Shown: positions 59,946-64,000 of the stretch, in pieces
Layout: the number at the start of each line of letters is the position of its first letter
Numbering within the stretch: the stretch's first letter is position 1
Assembly: GCA_964534325.1 (NCBI GenBank)
Contig: CAZHOR010000004.1
Location: forward strand, 62,001 to 126,000
Length of the DNA: 64,000 nucleotides
Direction of reading: 5' to 3'
Source of the DNA: JdFR-22 sp964534325
GTDB lineage: Archaea; Halobacteriota; Archaeoglobi; Archaeoglobales; Archaeoglobaceae
The notes under the pieces: generated by a model
Databases searched by the model: none
The model's input: only the letters and a program-made list of their open reading frames with translations
Told to the model about the DNA's origin: nothing
Made by a program: the position numbers and the translations under genes

Positions 59946-61235
59946 GTGAAGAACGTTACCTGTACATTCTGCGGCAGTGTTTGTGATGACGTTTACTTCG
60001 ATGGAGAAAATTTCAAGTGCAAGGATTTCTGTCCTCTGGGGGAGGCAAAGTTCTCCAAAAAGGAGAGGATCACAGCTCCCACCATAGAGGGGAAGAAGGC
60101 CAGTTATGAAGAAGCTATAGAGAGGTCGGCAGAGATTCTGGAGGATGCCAGAAGACCACTGCTCTTTGGATGGTCTTCCACAGTCAATGAGGCCATAAGA
60201 CAGGGCATCATTCTGACCGAGAAAGTAGGGGGAATATATGATCAGTGCTCCAGCGTCTGTCACGCTCCCGGAACTTTGGCCATGATAGAGGAGGGGCTGC
60301 CCGGAGGGTCACTGGGTCAGATAAAGAACAGGACGGATCTGGCCATATTCTGGGGATGCAATCCCGTGGAAGCTCATCCCAGGCACCCCACCAGGTACTC
60401 CGTTATGGCCAGGGGGCTCCTGACTAAAGGTCGTGCTGATAGGAAAGTTGTTGTGGTGGATGTCAGAAAGACAGTTTCCGCTTTAATGGCTTCTGATTTC
60501 GTTCAGGTCGAGCCTGGAACCGATTACCTGGTATTCTCTGCATTGCGGTCCATAGTCAGCGGTCAGGAGGATGCTGTCCCGGATGTGGTGGGTGGAGTGA
60601 GCAAAGAACAATTGAAAGAGCTGGCAGAAATGATGCTCTCCGCCAAATACATCACCATCCTGTTCGGTCTGGGCCTATCCCACACCAGAGGGCACGACAG
60701 GAATATTGAAAATATTATTAAGCTGGTCCAGCAGCTAAACAGGACTACCAGATGTATTCTTCAGCCCATGAGAGGGCATTACAATGTTGTAGGTGCCGGA
60801 GAAGTTCCTGCATGGGAGTGCGGTTACGAGTGGGCAGTGGATTTCAGCCGCGGTTATCCCCGATTCGCTCCCAGCGAGTTCACCGGCGTTGAAGCCCTAA
60901 TGAGAAAGGATTGTGATGCTGCATTAATGGTCTCAACGGATCCTGCAGCCCACTTCCCCAAAGCTGCTGTGGACAGGCTCAAGGAGATCCCGGTCATTCA
61001 GATCGACCCCTTCCCTAACTTGACTACCTTACTATCAAATGTGGTCATTCCCTGCTCCATCACGGGTATTGAAGCAGAAGGAACGGCATATAGAATGGAC
61101 GGTGTTCCCATCAGGGTCAAGAAAATAATGGACAGTGATTACTGGAGCGATGAGAAGATTCTGGAAGGAATGCTTCAAAAAGTGATGGAGTTGAAGGAGA
61201 AAAGAGAAGAGAAGGGTAACTTAAAGGTGGTTTGA
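59946..61235 (+). CDS. fwdB: Formylmethanofuran dehydrogenase subunit B
   Basis: 429 residues. The N-terminal 4Fe-4S site is CTFCGSVC...CKDFCPLG, and Cys105 in CSSVCHAPGT is the likely W/Mo ligand. It is a cysteine (not UGA/Sec) form. Reaction: CO2 + methanofuran + electrons to formylmethanofuran, at its tungsto- or molybdopterin. Starts with GTG 59946. Its TGA overlaps the fwdA ATG (TGATG). Confidence 0.97.
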   Translation: MKNVTCTFCGSVCDDVYFDGENFKCKDFCPLGEAKFSKKERITAPTIEGKKASYEEAIERSAEILEDARRPLLFGWSSTVNEAIRQGIILTEKVGGIYDQCSSVCHAPGTLAMIEEGLPGGSLGQIKNRTDLAIFWGCNPVEAHPRHPTRYSVMARGLLTKGRADRKVVVVDVRKTVSALMASDFVQVEPGTDYLVFSALRSIVSGQEDAVPDVVGGVSKEQLKELAEMMLSAKYITILFGLGLSHTRGHDRNIENIIKLVQQLNRTTRCILQPMRGHYNVVGAGEVPAWECGYEWAVDFSRGYPRFAPSEFTGVEALMRKDCDAALMVSTDPAAHFPKAAVDRLKEIPVIQIDPFPNLTTLLSNVVIPCSITGIEAEGTAYRMDGVPIRVKKIMDSDYWSDEKILEGMLQKVMELKEKREEKGNLKVV

Positions 61236-62911
61236 TGGCTCTGCAGATCAAGAACGGATTTGTTATCGACCCCAAGAACGGGATAAACGGTAAAATGGAC
61301 CTGTTCGTTAAGGATGGGGTTATTGTTGACCAATCAGAAGTGAACGAAAATGAATGTGAAGTTATAGATGCCAGCAACAAGATGGTGGTAGCTGGCGGTA
61401 TTGATATTCACGCTCATATAGGCGCCCGAAAGGTTAATGCTGGAAGGGCCATGAGGCCGGAAGAGTTCAGGACGGTCAGGCAGAAAAGCAATAAGTTCAG
61501 ATCAACCGTGGGAAGAACCCTTCTAACTTCTCCCGGGATCGGTTACGAGTATGCAAAAATGGGGTATACTACGGCAGTCGAGCCCGCTACACCACCTTTA
61601 TACGCTCTCCACACTCACGAAGAGCTGGATTCCATACCCATTATCGATAAAGTTAGCCTGCCCTTATTCGGTAACTGGCATCTGGTCTTCAAGTTCGCTG
61701 CGGAGAAGGACATTGAAAGGCTGTCCTCTTTCATCAGCTGGGCTATGGAGAGAATGAAGGGATATGGAGTAAAACTGGTCAACCCCGGCGGTGTAGAGGC
61801 GTGGATGTACGGCAGAAACGTTCACAATATAGATGATCAGGTTCCGGGATACGATGTGACCGTAAGAGAAGTGATAAGCTCTTTGATGAAGGCCAATGAC
61901 GAGCTGAATCTCCCTCACTCCATCCACATCCACTGCAACAACCTGGGAAACCCGGGTAATTACGAGACCACCATGGACACCCTGAAACTTGCCAAAGGGA
62001 TGAAGAACGATAAAAGACAGAACCTACATGCTACCCACGTCCAGTTCAACGCTTTCTCGGGCTCTGAATGGAAGGATTTCGGCAGTGGAGCTGAAGAAGT
62101 TGCCAAACAGGTCAACAAGTCCGATAACATCACCATGGATATGGGGCAGGTGATATTCGGGCATGCGACCACCATGACGGCCGACAGCCCCTTCCAGTTC
62201 GAGCTGCACAAACTGATGAGGAAGAAGTGGACTAACTCCGATGTGGAGCTGGAAACCGGAGGAGGGATAGTTCCGGTAGTCTACAAGCCGGGAAGCCCTG
62301 TTCACGCCGTGATGTGGACCATAGGTCTTGAGCTGGGCCTGCTGGTCGATCCGGACAAGAATGCCATCTCCACTGATTATCCCAACGGAGGTCCCTTCGA
62401 GAAGTATCCATATATAATGACCATGCTCCTCTCCAAAAAATACAGGGAAGAAGAAATGCAGAAAGCCCACAAATACATCCAGAAATCCACCAATCTGCCT
62501 GCTTTAGAGACGGAGAGGACTCTGGAAGATATTGTCAAGTTGACCCGCTCCACACCAGCCAGAATACTGGGACTGGAAGATAAGGGGCATCTGGGTGTGG
62601 GTGCCGATGCGGATATCGTGATCTATGATATCAATCCCGAAGAATTCAACCCCAACAACTACAAGGAGATTGAGAAAGCCCTAAGCTCTCCTGCATGCAC
62701 CATAAAAGGAGGAGAAGTGGTGGTCAAGGAAGGTCAGCTGGCAAAAGAGATGTGGGGAAGGACTTTGTGGGTCGATGCTTCCCACAAAACAACCACGGAG
62801 ATAATTGAAGCCGACCTTGACGAGTACTTCAACTATTATACCGTCATGAGAAGCAATTACGGTGTGGAAGAAGAGTGGATGAGAAATCCCACGCGCATAG
62901 AGGTGAAATAA
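61235..62911 (+). CDS. fwdA: Formylmethanofuran dehydrogenase subunit A
   Basis: 558 residues, amidohydrolase fold. Binuclear zinc site: DIHAHIGARK, carboxylated Lys in YGVKLVNPGG, HIHCNNLG, and HATHVQF, with Asp in STDYPNGGPF. It joins formate made in FwdB to methanofuran. ATG 61235 overlaps the fwdB stop; a TTG two codons upstream is a possible false start. Its TAA overlaps the fwdC ATG (TAATG). Confidence 0.97.
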   Translation: MALQIKNGFVIDPKNGINGKMDLFVKDGVIVDQSEVNENECEVIDASNKMVVAGGIDIHAHIGARKVNAGRAMRPEEFRTVRQKSNKFRSTVGRTLLTSPGIGYEYAKMGYTTAVEPATPPLYALHTHEELDSIPIIDKVSLPLFGNWHLVFKFAAEKDIERLSSFISWAMERMKGYGVKLVNPGGVEAWMYGRNVHNIDDQVPGYDVTVREVISSLMKANDELNLPHSIHIHCNNLGNPGNYETTMDTLKLAKGMKNDKRQNLHATHVQFNAFSGSEWKDFGSGAEEVAKQVNKSDNITMDMGQVIFGHATTMTADSPFQFELHKLMRKKWTNSDVELETGGGIVPVVYKPGSPVHAVMWTIGLELGLLVDPDKNAISTDYPNGGPFEKYPYIMTMLLSKKYREEEMQKAHKYIQKSTNLPALETERTLEDIVKLTRSTPARILGLEDKGHLGVGADADIVIYDINPEEFNPNNYKEIEKALSSPACTIKGGEVVVKEGQLAKEMWGRTLWVDASHKTTTEIIEADLDEYFNYYTVMRSNYGVEEEWMRNPTRIEVK

Positions 62912-63615
62912 TGCTGACCCTCAAACCCAAGGTAGATTTCGAGGTCAATGTTGAGGCGGAGATAACACCTGATCTGGCCACACTTGATGTGGAAGATATT
63001 AAGAAGTTCGTGGTTTATTACGGGAAATACCAGACGCCTCTGGACGAGCTATTCGAGATAGAGAAAGAAGGAGAGGGCAGTGTTCTCGTTCTGGAAGGGG
63101 ATTTCAGCAGGGTCAAATGGATAGGCATGGGAATGTTCGATGGAGAGATCACAGTCAAGGGAGATATCGGAGCCAACTGCGGTGCCTTCATGAAAGGCGG
63201 TAAAATAACCGTGGAAGGCAACGCCGATGACTGGCTGGGAGCCGAAATGGACGATGGAGAGATAACCGTCAAGGGTAACGTCCAGAACTGCCTGGCATGC
63301 CACTACTGGGGCAACCTGGAAGGAATGAAAGACGGCAAGATCACCGTGGAAGGCAACGCCGGAAGCTACATAGGAGAGAAGATGATGGGCGGAGAGATAG
63401 AGATAAAGGGTAACGCAGGAGACTTTATCGGCACGGAGATGAAGGACGGAACCATCACCATTCACGGGAACTGCGGTTTCACCGGCGGCGATATGGTGGG
63501 AGGAGAGATCAGGATCGGAGGAGACTTCGAAGTCGTTCCAGCCTTCCTTAAGACGGAGGAGGGGCTGGTGGGAGATGTCAACGTTAAAGGTAAGGGCAAA
63601 ATAACCACACTGTAA
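62911..63615 (+). CDS. fwdC: Formylmethanofuran dehydrogenase subunit C
   Basis: 234 residues, a right-handed beta-helix of repeated units of the form G-x-MKDG-x-ITVEGN (at least seven, for example GGKITVEGNADDWLGAEMDDG). Homologous to the C-terminal domain of glutamate synthase; it forms the scaffold of the Fwd core. ATG 62911 (GAGGTGAAATA before it) is preferred over the in-frame ATG at 62875. Last gene of the fwdDBAC cluster; fwdE/F/G are not in the window. Confidence 0.96.
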   Translation: MLTLKPKVDFEVNVEAEITPDLATLDVEDIKKFVVYYGKYQTPLDELFEIEKEGEGSVLVLEGDFSRVKWIGMGMFDGEITVKGDIGANCGAFMKGGKITVEGNADDWLGAEMDDGEITVKGNVQNCLACHYWGNLEGMKDGKITVEGNAGSYIGEKMMGGEIEIKGNAGDFIGTEMKDGTITIHGNCGFTGGDMVGGEIRIGGDFEVVPAFLKTEEGLVGDVNVKGKGKITTL

Positions 63616-63686
63616 TTTATTTTCTCAGATATCTCATCACTTCTTTTCGATTAAGATTATTTAGTATTAAAAATATAATTAATGAT

Positions 63687-63968
63687 ATGCTCAATGAAGA
63701 CAGGTACTTCGTCGTCAGCATGGGAGGTATCGAGGCAGTGGTAAAACTGAGAGCTAATAAGGTTTTCAAGATACTCAATTGCTCGAATTATGAATTCTGC
63801 TACCACTTTGACCATCTCATCTACGGTGCATGTCCCAGTTATTGTCCCGTGATCATTGAGTTCAAGAAACACCTGTTTAGAAAAAGAGAACCAAAAGCAG
63901 TCCTTTATGAAATAAAGGAAACCTCAGACCTCAAAGAACAAGTACCGCTCTGCGAATGCGAGCTCTAG
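63687..63968 (+). CDS. Small Cys-containing protein, unknown
   Basis: 93 residues with five cysteines scattered in it (NCSNYEFC, GACPSYC, PLCEC). No clear knuckle pairing; the end LCECEL is unusual. A TATA-like AAAATATAATT tract lies about 20 bp before ATG 63687, so a leaderless start is possible. It follows fwdC on the same strand with 70 bp between them. It may be a metal or redox protein, but I do not recognise a family. Confidence 0.5.
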   Translation: MLNEDRYFVVSMGGIEAVVKLRANKVFKILNCSNYEFCYHFDHLIYGACPSYCPVIIEFKKHLFRKREPKAVLYEIKETSDLKEQVPLCECEL

Positions 63969-64000
63969 TCAAACCTGCAGGCATGACAGATAGCATTCCG

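Noticed and set aside
60255..60267. Selenocysteine form of FwdB
   Set aside because: The ligand codon is TGT (Cys105) and no in-frame TGA is present.
1..64000. tRNA or rRNA genes
   Set aside because: No sequence with a convincing TTCGAAT-type T-loop plus acceptor pairing or conserved rRNA blocks was seen. A covariance scan would be decisive.
1..64000. Insertion sequences or transposases
   Set aside because: No transposase, integrase or terminal repeat pair was recognised. The AT-rich gene at 9568 is the only acquired-looking segment.

Overview
The window is archaeal chromosome from a euryarchaeote. Supporting genes are two HMf-type histones, the proteasome-activating ATPase PAN, ribosomal protein L21e, RNA polymerase subunit Rpo4/F, an Sm-like protein, aMBF1, PolX, Pus10, TrmY and an fwdDBAC cluster for formylmethanofuran dehydrogenase. 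Promoters are TATA-type and many starts look leaderless or follow GGTGA-type ribosome binding sites. The Fwd cluster means a methanofuran-dependent C1 pathway, as in methanogens, anaerobic alkane or methane oxidisers and Archaeoglobus-like lineages. No mcr or mtr gene lies in the window, so methanogenesis itself is not shown and the order cannot be fixed from sequence alone. An anaerobic, redox-flexible life is suggested by a molybdopterin/FeS/NrfD respiratory complex, a rubredoxin-TPP enzyme fusion, a globin sensor and many PAS proteins.

Layout. 1-9.5 kb: end of a rubredoxin/TPP oxidase fusion, a Cys-rich micro-ORF, a membrane protein, an actin-like ATPase, PolX, histone 1, a hydrolase and a protoglobin-PsiE fusion. 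9.5-10.2 kb: an AT-rich membrane gene, probably acquired. 10.2-15.3 kb (minus): operon for a sulfur-type molybdoenzyme, FeS subunit, NrfD anchor and GltD-like flavoprotein. 15.4-25 kb: regulators, an APC permease, a PAS-DUF835-HTH protein, and a cluster of small membrane, lipoprotein and zinc-ribbon genes with two decayed members (a truncated zinc ribbon and a dead toxin beside its antitoxin). 25-31 kb: PAN, aMBF1, a methyltransferase, an orphan Cas6 and CysRS. 31-36.5 kb: a giant PAS/GAF/MEDS sensor kinase split by one in-frame TAA. 36.6-46.3 kb: histone 2, LeuD, an epimerase, Lsm, a Cys-tail HTH regulator, a mini acetyl-CoA-synthase-like protein, an HPS-RraA fusion, glutamine synthetase and HisC. 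46.3-48.4 kb: a kinase, receiver and RecA-like signalling operon. 48.4-55.3 kb: a radical SAM enzyme and a translation/tRNA operon (trmY, pus10, rpl21e, rpoF, DUF655, ksgA, hemK2). 55.7-59.4 kb: an MBL protein, an MthK-like channel and a cation exchanger. 59.5-63.6 kb: fwdDBAC.

How the parts fit. FwdDBAC reduces CO2 to (or oxidises) formylmethanofuran. The mini-ACS-like protein keeps the four A-cluster Fe4S4 cysteines but lacks the distal-nickel CGC motif. Pus10 and TrmY act in sequence on tRNA position 54. HemK2, KsgA, L21e and Rpo4 tie the same operon to translation and transcription. Several sensors (globin-PsiE, PAS/GAF/MEDS, PAS-DUF835-HTH, two Cys-tail HTH proteins) suggest heavy investment in redox or gas sensing.

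Strongest leads: the mini acetyl-CoA synthase, the nonsense-split giant kinase with its kinase core at the N-terminus, the protoglobin-PsiE fusion, the rubredoxin-TPP fusion, a three-copy intergenic 16-bp element, and an identical 26-bp leader in front of both histone genes.
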